Below, in pieces: positions 37,992 through 47,958 of a stretch of DNA of 64,000 nt. Numbering within the stretch: the first letter of the stretch is position 1; each line of letters begins with the position of its first letter. A program made the position numbers and the translations under genes. Under the pieces are notes generated by a model, which worked only from the letters and a program-made list of their open reading frames with translations, did not search any database and was not told the origin of the DNA. This DNA comes from Lachancea mirantina (taxonomy: Eukaryota; Ascomycota; Saccharomycetes; Saccharomycetales; Saccharomycetaceae), in assembly GCA_900074745.1 (NCBI GenBank), contig LT598462.1, positions 62,001-126,000 on the forward strand. The letters run 5' to 3'.

Positions 37992-39212
37992 CTAGTCCTC
38001 GTGTTCTAGGCAGCTCCTGTTCAGATGTTCTTTGGATGCAGAGGGCAAGCCTCCGAGGTGCAAGGTCATGGTCAAATCTCCGAGCAAAGAGCGTAGGACG
38101 TGGCCCACGCCTTCTTCGCCCCCGAGGACAAGGCCGTAAACGTAAGGTCTACCGATAAGCACCATTTGGGCACCCAACGCCAACGCCTTCGCGATATCGG
38201 CGCCACAGCGGACACCGGAATCGAAGAAAATCTCGAGTTTGTCGCCAACGGCGTCAACGATCTTGACTAGGCAGTCTAGGGAAGCCGGACCGCCGTCTTG
38301 CTGGCGCCCGCCGTGGTTGGAGACAACGATCCCGTCGATTCCAAGCTCGACGCATTGACGTGCGTCAGAAACGCTCTGAATTCCCTTCAAGATTATAGGA
38401 CCGTCCCAGTGCTCGCGCAGAAATTCTAAGCCATCCCAACCATGGCTGAACCCTGGGAACACAGTCCCGGTCCACTCTGATGCGGCCGTTTCCAGGTCCT
38501 GCTCTATTTCTTTACCGTGCTTGGCCTTGAAAGAGCGACGGAACACAGGATCCGTGAACCCTAGCGCGGTACCCACGGTGTCCGAGCGCAGAAACGGGTT
38601 GTAACCGTTGTCCAGGTCACTGGGACGCCATCCCAGCTTGTAGGTGTCGAGTGTTACGAATAACGCGGAAAATCCGTGTTTTTTTGCGCGCTTCAACAGA
38701 CTCACGGTGATGTCGTTGTGTTCATTCGCGGGCCAATACAGCTGGAACCAGCGCTCTCCGTCGCCGTTGGCCCTCGCAACCTCTTCGATGGGTGTTGCTG
38801 CTGCAGTGCTGTAGATGTACGGCACGTGTTCGCGGGCGGCGGCTTTAGCCGCTGCCAGCTCGCCGTCAGGGTTGAATATAGTCTGCACGCCTACTGGTGC
38901 AATGGCAATGGGCGTTCTCAGCGTTTTCCCGAGCACTTTGGCCTCGACAGATGGATATCCGCTGGTTTTCACAAGCCGTCGAGGCACAATTGACCATTTT
39001 CTGAACGCCTGGACGTTTTTATCACAAGTCTCGCCAGTGCTGGCGTTCCCACACACGTATCCCATGGACTCGATGGACATGCGCTTTCTGGCCAGACTTT
39101 CCCACTCTTGAGAGTGGAAAGTGAACGGAGGACGCTCATATTTCAAGCCGTGGCCGTAGACGTCGGCCATATATTGCAGCGAATCTCCAGCAGTGATTTT
39201 CAGATACTCCAT
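37992..39212 (-). CDS. FMN-dependent alpha-hydroxy-acid oxidase, lactate 2-monooxygenase-like
   Basis: The 406-residue protein has the FMN-dependent alpha-hydroxy-acid dehydrogenase barrel. Visible landmarks are TPIAIAPVGVQ (FMN site, 100-110), YIYSTAAATPIEEV (132-145), RWFQLYWPANEH (154-165), VTLDTYKLGWRPSDLDNGY (186-204), the FMN-binding lysine in ILKGI (276), and IVVSNHGGRQQDGG with the catalytic histidine at 300 and arginine at 303. The LGWRPxDLD segment is typical of lactate 2-monooxygenase and its fungal relatives, rather than of Cyb2. No haem domain and no presequence are present, so a cytosolic enzyme is likely. The substrate is probably L-lactate or a related 2-hydroxy acid. S. cerevisiae has no close counterpart. 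Confidence 0.88.
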   Translation of the reverse strand: MEYLKITAGDSLQYMADVYGHGLKYERPPFTFHSQEWESLARKRMSIESMGYVCGNASTGETCDKNVQAFRKWSIVPRRLVKTSGYPSVEAKVLGKTLRTPIAIAPVGVQTIFNPDGELAAAKAAAREHVPYIYSTAAATPIEEVARANGDGERWFQLYWPANEHNDITVSLLKRAKKHGFSALFVTLDTYKLGWRPSDLDNGYNPFLRSDTVGTALGFTDPVFRRSFKAKHGKEIEQDLETAASEWTGTVFPGFSHGWDGLEFLREHWDGPIILKGIQSVSDARQCVELGIDGIVVSNHGGRQQDGGPASLDCLVKIVDAVGDKLEIFFDSGVRCGADIAKALALGAQMVLIGRPYVYGLVLGGEEGVGHVLRSLLGDLTMTLHLGGLPSASKEHLNRSCLEHED

Positions 39213-40317
39213 AGCGTAATTGTACTCTCTATACAGATATATTGACTCAATCCAGATTCCCAGAGTTGTCTACAATTGCTCCTTATATACAATTGGGAAT
39301 CGAGCTCCACACCCACAGGGCCATTCACTTTGCTTGCTTCTCGCTCTGCTCACTTTACACCTTTCTGACGTCTTTTTCTACTATGTTGTAGGTAGACGTG
39401 GGCAATCGTATTAGGCGATGCTAACAACGGTAGGCTCAAGATCCTAGAACTGCGCGAAGAACACACGAACTACATGCCTGGAGCAAACTTGCCAAGTCTC
39501 TTACGCAATCACAATCTTTGCCCACTTGAGTGGGATGCCGAAACGTGGGATAACAAGATGTGGGATATCCAGCCATCAATCATGGGAGTAGAGTGTCGCT
39601 TTATACGTACGAGTACTTAATGGGTAACGTCATTTTTGAAAAGCTTACACAGGCTCAAAGACAGTATTAGGTAGGGATCGTAGAGACCGCTGTTGAGTAC
39701 TACTGAAGGAAATACTTGCTTGTAGCGTCCAAGAGCATTCGAAATAGGAGAGGTAAATACGGCGGAAAAAGGTCGAGGATTCCACTAATAGAATGAAATT
39801 CGTTTGCCAACTCGTGCAAAGATACATCTCTGAAATCGTCGCCAGGCCGTGGGATGCGTGGGATGCGTGGGATAGAAGACGCATCACAACAAACATGTAA
39901 GACGTTTTTGCGAAGATAAGGCTATGCATAGCTTTGGCAAATCTTCAGCAGAATTCTCTGGTGTTCGACCCGTAGACATGTTTGTAATGAATTCGTCTGT
40001 AAAAACCTCTGTGCGACCTGCTTGAGGTTGGCTATATCGTTGAACGCGAAAAAATGAGAGATATGTAGCCAGGAGAGGGTTGTCTGAGTAAATACTGACG
40101 TCTACGACACAACGCAGGGAGACGTCCGTCAAAGCTGTCGCCGGTGCCACGTGACTACCGTATAACCGTACAACATGACTCTTTCAGAGCCGCTCGTATA
40201 GTCGCACACCCACAACAATATGAAAAGTGACACACGGTGAAGTCTCGAGCTTTCGATTCCATTCAAAGACTGAAGATCAAGGGAATTGGTCGCTGCTACT
40301 GTTCGAATTACGCTGCA
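39213..40317. other. 1.1-kb divergent region between the lactate-oxidase-type gene and MVD1
   Basis: Short frames here show no protein character. The region holds repeated GTGGGAT motifs (see 39528-39875). The stretch next to the oxidase start is AT-rich with TTATATAC near 39284, a possible TATA element. No RNA gene was recognised. Confidence 0.5.
39528..39875 (+). repeat. Six GTGGGAT motifs including a 9-bp tandem triplet
   Basis: GTGGGAT occurs three times between about 39529 and 39564 (GAGTGGGATGCC, ACGTGGGATAAC, ATGTGGGATATC). It occurs again as three head-to-tail 9-mers at 39849-39875 (GTGGGATGC, GTGGGATGC, GTGGGATAG). All are on the plus strand, between the oxidase and MVD1 promoters. 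A cluster this dense suggests binding sites for one regulator or a small expanding repeat. Confidence 0.6.
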
Positions 40318-41611
40318 ATGACGGTCTACACAGCTTCGACTACCGCGCCCGTCAACATTGCTGTATGTAGCGTTCAATTGGCGTGAAAGGTTCAATTTGC
40401 ACGAACGCGATCTCGGTTCGCGTGCATATCCAGCGAGCCAGCTTTACTAACAGCTCCAACAGACCCTCAAGTACTGGGGTAAACGTGACACCAAGCTCAA
40501 TTTGCCTACGAACTCGTCGATTTCCGTGACGTTGGCTCAGGAAGACCTGCGCACGTTGACCACCGCGGCGACGAGCCGAACGTTCGAGAAGGACCAATTG
40601 TGGCTTAACGGACAGCCCGAGTCCCTGGAATCGGCTCGCACACAGCAATGCTTACAGGATCTGCGCGCGTTGCGCGCGCAGCTCGAGGCTCATGACGCGT
40701 CGCTGCCTCCGATGTCACAGTGGCGCCTGCACATCGCCTCGGAGAACAATTTTCCCACGGCTGCAGGACTCGCGTCGTCAGCCGCGGGCTTCGCTGCGCT
40801 TGTCATGGCCATTGCCAAGCTGTACCAGCTGCCTCAGTCTCCTTCACAACTATCCAAAATCGCGAGAAAGGGTTCTGGATCCGCATGCAGGTCGCTGTTT
40901 GGGGGCTACGTCGCGTGGGAAATGGGCTCTGAGGCGGACGGTAGCGATTCCGAAGCCGTAGAAGTTGCACCGCTCGAACATTGGCCCCAAATGCGTGCCG
41001 CGATTTTGGTTGTGAGTGCTGAGAAAAAGGACACCCCTTCCACGTCCGGGATGCAACAAACCGTCGCTACGTCAGATCTGTTCCAGGAACGTGTCCGCTC
41101 CGTCGTGCCAGCCCGTTTTGAAGAAATGAAAACCGCCATCGCCAACCGCGATTTCCCGCTTTTCGCGAAACTCACCATGCAAGACTCCAATTCTTTCCAC
41201 GCCACTTGCTTGGACTCCTACCCACCTATCTTCTACATGAACGACACTTCTCGCAAGGTTGTCCGTCTGTGTCACGCGATCAACGACTTCTACAACGATA
41301 CTGTCGTTGCCTACACTTTCGACGCTGGTCCTAACGCCGTACTCTACTATCTGCAAGAAAACGAGTCTAAGCTGCTACCATTCATCAATCACCTTTTCGA
41401 CCAAACCGAAGGTTGGGAGGGACGCTTCTCCAAAGGTGCTCGCGCAGAATTTGACCAGCAGTTCACGGAGCACATCCAAAATAAATTCACCGCCGTTTTG
41501 GATGCCAACTTGCACCGTGGAGTTAGTCGCTTAATTTTTACTAAAGTGGGTCCAGGCCCCCAAGACACAACCGAATCGCTTATCGACGCCACTACAGGGG
41601 TCCCCGTCTGA
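40318..41611 (+). CDS. MVD1: Mevalonate diphosphate decarboxylase, two exons
   Basis: Exon 1 is 40318-40362 (MTVYTASTTAPVNIA) and exon 2 is 40463-41611 (from TLKYWGKRDTKLNLPTNSS). Together they give 397 residues against 396 in S. cerevisiae Mvd1/Erg19. The join restores the N-terminus exactly, with NIATLKYWGKRD as in yeast. The GHMP-kinase loop is NFPTAAGLASSAAG, and GSGSACRSLFGGYVAW and TFDAGPNAVLYY are conserved. The enzyme makes isopentenyl diphosphate by ATP-dependent decarboxylation, the last step of the mevalonate pathway. Without splicing the frame could begin only at a non-ATG codon, at 40502. In S. cerevisiae MVD1 (YNR043W) is intronless and lies between COQ2 and AGA1, consistent with its place here. 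Confidence 0.96.
40363..40462 (+). other. Spliceosomal intron of MVD1
   Basis: The 100-nt intron begins GTATGT at 40363, has the yeast branch point TACTAAC at 40445-40451, and ends CAACAG at 40462. The AG used lies 12 nt after the branch adenosine; a nearer AG at 40452-40453 is too close to be used. Splicing joins codon 15 (GCT) to ACC in phase 0 and recreates a sequence conserved in Mvd1 proteins. Confidence 0.95.
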
Positions 41612-42128
41612 AGTAAGAGTATGTCGCCTTTATCGCCTTGTCTGTGGACTTGTCGCCGTTTAATTCCCGTTTTCGTATTTCTTTTCCAATTGTTTAACTC
41701 TTTAGCTGCTTGGCTTCCATGGTCAGCTTCGATGCAGCCAAGCCTGCCTTTTTTTGGATGCTCTGCCAAGGCCAGCTTCCTGAAGGACTGCCCCCTTCAG
41801 TGCTGGCGTTTGGGTGGTTGGTGCTGCCTATGCTACGTTAATTGTCTGTAGCTGCTGTCTCCTAATTAGGCGACGTAAAACACCTACGCGGTCAATCGTG
41901 ACTAAGTATGCATAAAGCTGATACAAAGCAGGGTGCGGCGATGACAGTATGGGGGGGGAGAGAGCGGCAACAAATTTAGATTGACCTCCCTTACAAGATC
42001 GGCCCAAAGTATTGAAGAAAGGCTTAGTTTTGCACATGTCACATTACCAGGTTTGGGTACTCCATTTGTTTAAATAAAGTGAAGAAATTTCTAAGAGGTT
42101 AAGATATAGTTGGGATCGATGCAGAGAT
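41612..42128. other. MVD1 3' region and promoter of the Zn2Cys6 regulator
   Basis: This 517-base spacer contains a run of nine G at about 41951-41959 and otherwise mixed-composition DNA. I see no gene. Short frames have no recognisable product. Confidence 0.45.
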
Positions 42129-44360
42129 ATGAAATCAAAGGAGTTCGAAATCAATGATACTACAGATCTGTTGTCCCGAGCCAAGGGTGTGACTGACAAT
42201 AACAGCGGGGAGCCAGCGACGAAAAGGCGAAAAACCATCAAACAGTGTCTCTTCTGCAGGAAAAGAAAGCTGAAATGTGACAAGAACAAGCCCATGTGTT
42301 CAACTTGCGTGTCTCGAAACTTGCCAGAATGTGTGTACGTTGAGCAGTATAGCCACGAGGTGGACTCGCGAGAGCTCTTGAACTCGACTCCCAACGTCGA
42401 GCTTCTAGAGAAAATTCAAGACTTAGAAAGGCAGCTCAAAGAAGCCAAGTCGGAAAAATCGATTTTGGGCAGTCACCGAGAAACTCTGGAGATAAACCCG
42501 CTTGCTGAAATATTCTACATCGACGAAAAGGCAGATCGCTGCATATATTACGGTGCCACGAGCGTGAGAACTCTTGTTCACGAAAGCCGGCTACGATTTG
42601 AGGAATATTACAAGAAAGCGTGGCACCAGTTGAAAGCGAAAAGAAGAAAATGGAAGGACACAATGGGCTATTCGACGTTGCAAGAACTCACGGCTATCGA
42701 GTCTTCGCAGGATGGTTTACACGACGAATCGGTTCTGACCGCGATGTGCAAGGCATTGCCCACCTACGAAAAAGTTAAAGCGACCCTTGACATGTTTTTT
42801 GCAGGTTACCTGTTCCAATGCTATCAGTTTGTCGATCCGCAAAAGGTCATGCTCGACTTCTCGAGATGTTTCATTAAGGGTCCTACGAATCTACTCACAG
42901 GGCAGCATCCAGTGGTAAAGCTTGTTCCGCCCAACAAGAAAAACTACTACTGTATCGGCATTATAACTCAGATTCTGAGCATCCTTTCGCCAAATCTCAA
43001 GGTATCGCAGGCTTTCGACACTTTCAATAAGTTTCTGCTGTCTTACGTGACAGCGAAAACGTTTTTGGTCGAAAGGGTTCAGTTCCTGATGCTTGGGTAT
43101 CTTTATAGGTGTGTGAAGGGCCTAGGAGGCGGAGATAACAGTCATATCATTCAGCTGATCAAGCCCGCAATTACAACAGCAGTGCACATTGGTTTCCATA
43201 ACGCGCTGGATAAGATCTTTAAAGACACCAACTGCTACAGAGGTGAAGTTGTTTATGCGCAAAACTTATGGTTATGGTTGGTGTACGCGGACATTGAAAT
43301 CTCTTTTTCGATGGGCGTACCACTCTCGCTCGACGATGAGTTTGTCAACCCAATGATTTTTGAGGACCCCAATTTCGGAAGTGTGCCGCTTCTCAAGGCT
43401 ATCATTTTACCATTGAGGAGATGTCTCAAAATGATTTATTGTCGAAACCAAATTCCAGATTTGGAAATGATGGTAACGCAGGTGACAGAAATGGTAAAAA
43501 CAACTTTCAAGCCTGTAACTTATTACTTGGATCCGAAAAACTTGCTTGAGATGCCCATTACAGAAATCGACTGTTTTATTTTCTGTCTCAGTCTGATAAT
43601 CAATCTGTCAAACTTACAGAGAAGATGTTTCAGCAAATACGACCCAAAAACGATCAATACATCGATTCAGTACAGTATCATTTGTATGACCATCTGTATG
43701 AAAATGATGGAGACATATTTTGCCATGGAAACAATACGCAGCGACGAGGATTTGGAAAGACAATCTGCGTTACCCTTACAGATGGGGCTTGCAATTTTTG
43801 TCTGGCATAAAAATTTGATCAGGTTGATCGCTGAGCCTTTTGTTCTTTTCGGAGATTTAATGTCGACCACGGACGTGGATTACAGATTCAAGTATCGCTT
43901 GTCGCCCACATTTGATCTACCACTGGACTCGCTAGAAACAGTAGATGATCATTTCGTGCCAATGGCATCTGCAGTCCAAAGGTTGCAAGGATTCTTCGAC
44001 CGGTTGGAATCTGAGAAAAATAGCGAATTGATAAAAGGTCTCAAGAAAACCTCGTACGGTTTTTTGATCACTTTCTCCATTGAAAAGATCTTCCGAGGAT
44101 TGTTGAAAAATGCGTTTGACACAAGAGCTTTTCTGAAAGCTAACAAACCTATAATTCCTCCGTTGGAAGTCTCTGAATCTGTCGTTAATTCTCCAAATAC
44201 TTTAACTTCGGAGATGGCCTTTTCGGATGATGATTTAAAGTTCATGGCCGACGAATTTTGGAATAATTACGATTTGTCACTGTCGGTTTTAAGTCAGGGC
44301 GATGGTGTCGATTTGTTGTCCGAGTTTTTCATGTTCGATGAACCTCAGGAGGAGGCCTAA
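42129..44360 (+). CDS. Zn2Cys6 fungal transcription factor
   Basis: The 743-residue protein carries one binuclear zinc cluster: cysteines 40, 43, 50, 57, 60 and 68 in CLFCRKRKLKC...CSTC...C, preceded by a basic patch TKRRKTIKQ. A short heptad-like segment near 90-110 (NVELLEKIQDLERQLKEAKSEKS) may be the dimerisation coil. NPLAEIFYIDEKADRCIYYGATSVRT around 120-150 resembles the post-cluster segment of the Oaf3/Rds1/Yrm1/YKL222C group. The rest is helical middle-homology region, ending in an acidic tail (FDEPQEEA) that could activate. No target can be deduced. Its neighbours, the oxidase and MVD1, are candidates only by proximity. Confidence 0.88.
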   Translation: MKSKEFEINDTTDLLSRAKGVTDNNSGEPATKRRKTIKQCLFCRKRKLKCDKNKPMCSTCVSRNLPECVYVEQYSHEVDSRELLNSTPNVELLEKIQDLERQLKEAKSEKSILGSHRETLEINPLAEIFYIDEKADRCIYYGATSVRTLVHESRLRFEEYYKKAWHQLKAKRRKWKDTMGYSTLQELTAIESSQDGLHDESVLTAMCKALPTYEKVKATLDMFFAGYLFQCYQFVDPQKVMLDFSRCFIKGPTNLLTGQHPVVKLVPPNKKNYYCIGIITQILSILSPNLKVSQAFDTFNKFLLSYVTAKTFLVERVQFLMLGYLYRCVKGLGGGDNSHIIQLIKPAITTAVHIGFHNALDKIFKDTNCYRGEVVYAQNLWLWLVYADIEISFSMGVPLSLDDEFVNPMIFEDPNFGSVPLLKAIILPLRRCLKMIYCRNQIPDLEMMVTQVTEMVKTTFKPVTYYLDPKNLLEMPITEIDCFIFCLSLIINLSNLQRRCFSKYDPKTINTSIQYSIICMTICMKMMETYFAMETIRSDEDLERQSALPLQMGLAIFVWHKNLIRLIAEPFVLFGDLMSTTDVDYRFKYRLSPTFDLPLDSLETVDDHFVPMASAVQRLQGFFDRLESEKNSELIKGLKKTSYGFLITFSIEKIFRGLLKNAFDTRAFLKANKPIIPPLEVSESVVNSPNTLTSEMAFSDDDLKFMADEFWNNYDLSLSVLSQGDGVDLLSEFFMFDEPQEEA

Positions 44361-44782
44361 ATGTTAATCAAATTAGAACTTGTCGCATTTCGGCAGTCCT
44401 GTATCCGATGCCGACAAGTGCTGTAAATATACTACCGGAGCAAGTCTCCAGAACGCAGTCATGTACATATAAGAAGGGTCTTTTCAAGTCCCCTTCGACT
44501 TGAAGCCACTACCTAAATAATTCACGAAATTCTTTCCCTTAATATATACACAGTCGAACCTAGCAAATTTCACCAGTCGATCATACGTTTATTGCAATCT
44601 TCTCATTTTGTATCATTTTAGTCGTAATACAGTCGTAGCGTTGTGGTAAGTGTCTTGGAACACCTTCCAATTCAACACCACTAGTGTGATTTTTTTTCAG
44701 CCCAACAAAAAAACTTAAACTCCGCGTCCTCCCACTGTAACGTGGGCACGTTGCTCTTGGGTTGCTGGATGGTGTGCAAAAA
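44361..44782. other. Convergent 3' region between the Zn2Cys6 regulator and TUP1
   Basis: This 422-base spacer contains TACATATAAG, TTAATATATACAC and a run of eight T near 44690. These fit yeast 3'-end signals. A GTAAGT followed by TTTTTTTTCAG looks intron-like, but there is no branch point and no frame to join. Confidence 0.45.
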
Positions 44783-46481
44783 CTAGTCCGTTACTTCTTT
44801 GATTTTAGGCTCCGAATGAGATCCTGTCCTGGTGTATTTCCAAATGCGAGCTTTGCAGTCGCCACTTCCGGTAGCGAACACTCCATAGTCGGGACCCAAT
44901 GGGTGCCCATTGGCGACGGCTACGGATATGACGGAATTTCGATGACCTTGAAGCATTAGCAGAGGGTTACCAGATGGCGTATCCCAAAACAAAACACCTC
45001 GGTCTTTGGAGCCGGACAGTATGTATTCGTCGTTCTGAGTAGTGGCAACAGATAATACGAAATCTTTATGACCCGTGTAGGTAACTTCACTGGCCGCTTT
45101 GTTTGGTTTCCCGTCCGCAGATGCGCCATTGACGCTGCGTAAGCTCCAAAGTTTAACCGATCTGTCCAAGGAACCCGACACAACTCCATGGCCGTCGCGA
45201 GTGAAAACAACGCTGTAAACGGAATCCTTGTGGCCTGTGCCACGCTCGTTTTCGGAGTCTAGTCTTTCCACCAGAAATCCAGTCTCAGAATCCCAAACGC
45301 GTACGGTCCGGTCGAGAGAACCCGCAGCGATAAACTTGCCGTCTCCTGGAGAAACGGCAACGGTAGTAACGCCATCTTCTATAGATAAAGTCAGCGAGCA
45401 TTGTCCGGTACGTAAATCCCAGATCCGAACGCTTCTGTCTCCGGAGCCCGAGACCAATTTGTCGCCCGAAGGGAAATAATCCAAGGAGTAAATGTCTTGC
45501 TCGTGGCCCTCAAGGGTGGTCACAATTTGCTTGGTGGACAGATCCCAGATTCTGATAAGTTTGTCCTCAGCACCCGTGGCCAAAAACTTTCCATCCGGGG
45601 AAAAACACACGGATCTGATATAAAGGTCAGAAGACGAGGACGCAGCAGATGCAGCGGCGGCGTTGGCAGTGGACTCGTCGTTCCTGGCGCCGTCGCCGTT
45701 GTTCGCATTGGCCGCCGCAGCGGCGGTTTCTTCCGAAAGTCTCGCAATGAGTTCACCCGTAGACACTTTGTACACCTGAGTGGTCTTGTTGCAACCCGTG
45801 GCGAGATACTCGCCGTCGCTACTGAAACGCACGCAGCACACAACCGAGGAATGGTCGAGCGACGCGTGCAGGTCGACGTCGAGTTCGCGAGGCAGAGCTG
45901 GGTTGTAAAGAATGTAGTAGTCGTTGGTTTGTTTTTTCAAATGCGCGGGCACAAGCTGCGAGTCCAGATCCAGCAAAAAGGGCGGGATGGGCTTGGCATG
46001 GCTTGCACGCTGGTGTGGGGGTACCAGGTAATACTCCTGGGACTTTGTTTCGTTCGCCGGAGAGGCCGACGCAGCTGTAGGTGTCGCTAGGACCGGCGGT
46101 TGAGCGGGACTGCGGGCGACGGACTGGTCGTGGGTCGCGACATTAGCTGCCGACGCAGGAGCGGCTCCTGTCGTTTCGGACACAGCCGTGGCACCAGCGC
46201 CAGTGGCGGGCTGTTGTTGCTGTTCCGCGGACTGTACACCTTTTGGTGGCACGCCAACTGCGGGTTTCGCAGGCTTGGGAGGCACAATTGTCGGCTGGGC
46301 GACTCCCGACGCGGCAGGGCCGCCAGCACCGAGGCCTGCGGCATGCGCACCAGGCCCTGCCGCGGGCAATGCCGCGGGCACAACAGCACCGGCGGGCGTG
46401 CCCGCCGGTGCGCCCGCCTGCAGCGCGGCCAGCGTGTCGCCTGCCTTGATCTGGCCAGCCACAGGTGCCGGAGGCGGCTGT

Positions 46482-46520
<39 letters not shown>

Positions 46521-46813
46521 GTCGCAGCGAACCCGGCGAGCTGGCGGTCGCGTTTCTCGACTTCCAGCTTCAACCGTCCAATCTCTTCCTCATACGCGTC
46601 CTTCATCTTGCGGTGCGTCAGCTCCAGCTCGTACACAGTGTTGCGTATCTGCTGCATCTCAGCCAGCTGCTGGTTGATCTTGAAATCGTAGTCCTTCTGG
46701 TTCTGCAATCGGTACGTTTTCGCATCCTGAGAGATTTGCGCGAATTCCTGGCGAACCGCCTCGAGCAGCTCGTTCAGCTTGGTCTGCGAGGCTCCAACCG
46801 CACTGGACGCCAT
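44783..46813 (-). CDS. TUP1: General transcriptional corepressor Tup1
   Basis: The 676-residue protein begins with the tetramerisation and Cyc8-binding helix ([44 protein letters not shown], about residues 12-55, running on to 95). A polyglutamine tract lies near residues 99-110, then about 160 residues rich in Ala, Pro and Gly. Seven WD40 repeats fill about 320 to 670, with blades such as [25 protein letters not shown] and [25 protein letters not shown]. Tup1 with Cyc8 represses glucose, mating-type, hypoxia and DNA-damage genes. The Ala/Pro linker is longer and more GC-coded than in S. cerevisiae. It follows the YCR084C-YCR086W (CSM1) order. Confidence 0.97.
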
Positions 46814-47495
46814 TTACAACTTCCTGCTTAAAGGGACGGGGGTGACTCTTAACGGGGGGAGTGGGCACGGGGCAAAATCCAGTTGAACACCACGTTTTCT
46901 GGCCTTACGCTTGTACGCTTCACGCTCACGTTTTACGCAGTGTGTTTGTTTGGTGGACTTTTCTAGTTGTGTTTTCCTCTTGGAATTTTCCTACTAGTTA
47001 GCTTATTGTTTTTTCGTATTTTTTTCATGCGCCCTTTGGGAAAAAGCAAAAGGGGGGACAGATCACGGCGGACGGGTGAGTACTAAACGAGTAGCCAACC
47101 CACGTGACCACCCTAGTCACTCTCCACGAACCCTCCGCCCAGACACCCGCAGCCCTCGGCGGCTAAATCCGAGCCCCCGCTTGGCGCACATAAACGGAAG
47201 GAGAGAGCGAGGCAGAATCAAATGTTAATCGCATGTGTGATTCCAGCGTGTTCATACAAGGGCGAGAAGCACACAAGGAAACGATACCAGGGTTTTGGAA
47301 CGGTCAAGTTGCCGATAATCACAAAGAGATGGGAACTGTTAGCGCTGGGTATGCCCAGTACAGGTATGTACGCGGCCAAGAATTGCCACGGGCGAAGTAG
47401 CCTGTTTAGAGGCTCCTATAGCCCCATGTAGAAGGTATGGCAATTAGGAATAAGAGCGCCTTTTGTCGCGGGCGTTGGGCGGGCATTTCGTACGT

Positions 47496-47530
47496 CGCTT
47501 GCGTCGCTTGCGTCGCAAGCGACGCAAGCG
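47496..47530. repeat. Perfect 17-bp inverted repeat with a 1-base centre
   Basis: CGCTTGCGTCGCTTGCG (47496-47512) is followed by one T and then its exact reverse complement (47514-47530). Each arm is itself two copies of CGCTTGCG separated by one base. Such a spacer-less palindrome can extrude as a cruciform and is prone to deletion, so its survival is notable. Confidence 0.95.
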
Positions 47531-47578
47531 TCTTTCAGGGCAAAGCCCATCTCCGGAGACTGTGTCAGAGGATGGCAA

Positions 47579-47650
47579 AGACAGTGGCAAAGACAGTGGT
47601 AGAGGCGGTGTTGAAGACAGTGGCAGAGACGGTGGCTGAGACGGTGTTGA
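47579..47650 (+). repeat. 12-bp minisatellite, six units
   Basis: Six diverged units follow head to tail from 47579: AGACAGTGGCAA, AGACAGTGGTAG, AGGCGGTGTTGA, AGACAGTGGCAG, AGACGGTGGCTG, AGACGGTGTTGA; a degenerate seventh follows. Units 1, 2 and 3 resemble units 4, 5 and 6 respectively, which suggests a 36-bp higher-order duplication. The array starts 48 bases after the palindrome. Confidence 0.9.
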
Positions 47651-47958
47651 AGAGCGGTCGAAGACGTTCCCCGGCGACCATCACTACCAACGAACATACC
47701 CGCTCCTACTCGTCCGTGCTTCAGCGCACTCAAGCACCGCCAGTGCCCCGTAGTAGAGCCTGCTGCCCGAGCCGCTCGGTGGCCAAGTCTGGAAGAAGGG
47801 ATCGGGCCCGTAGTCCGTTTCCACAACTATGTGGGTGCCCTCGCACACGCAGATCACGTCGCACGAGGTCCAGCACGTAACTCGCCTCTCTTTCACGTAT
47901 CTCGGCCACCTCTCGAGCACGACTCCGGCCCTCACCGCCACGCAGCGCCCACCACCCC

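Larger units (their letters stand above)
46814..47958. other. 1.1-kb divergent region between TUP1 and CSM1
   Basis: The TUP1 side is T-rich with a CACGTGAC site at 47101-47108. The CSM1 side is GC-rich and contains a perfect palindrome and a 12-bp minisatellite, listed separately. Overlapping frames on both strands across the minisatellite are low-complexity and taken as chance. S. cerevisiae has only a dubious frame (YCR085W) here. Confidence 0.55.

Noticed and set aside
44640-44700. tRNA or intron signals (TAGCGTTGTGGT A-box-like, GTAAGT, T8, CAG)
   Set aside because: No cloverleaf can be paired, no branch point is present and no exon frame can be joined.
46100-46831. 243-codon plus-strand frame opposite TUP1
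   Set aside because: Antisense shadow of the GC-rich Ala/Pro and Gln part of TUP1.
47416-47826. 136-codon minus-strand frame and overlapping plus-strand frames across the minisatellite
   Set aside because: Both strands are open only because the 12-bp repeat has no stops; the peptides are low-complexity with no family match.
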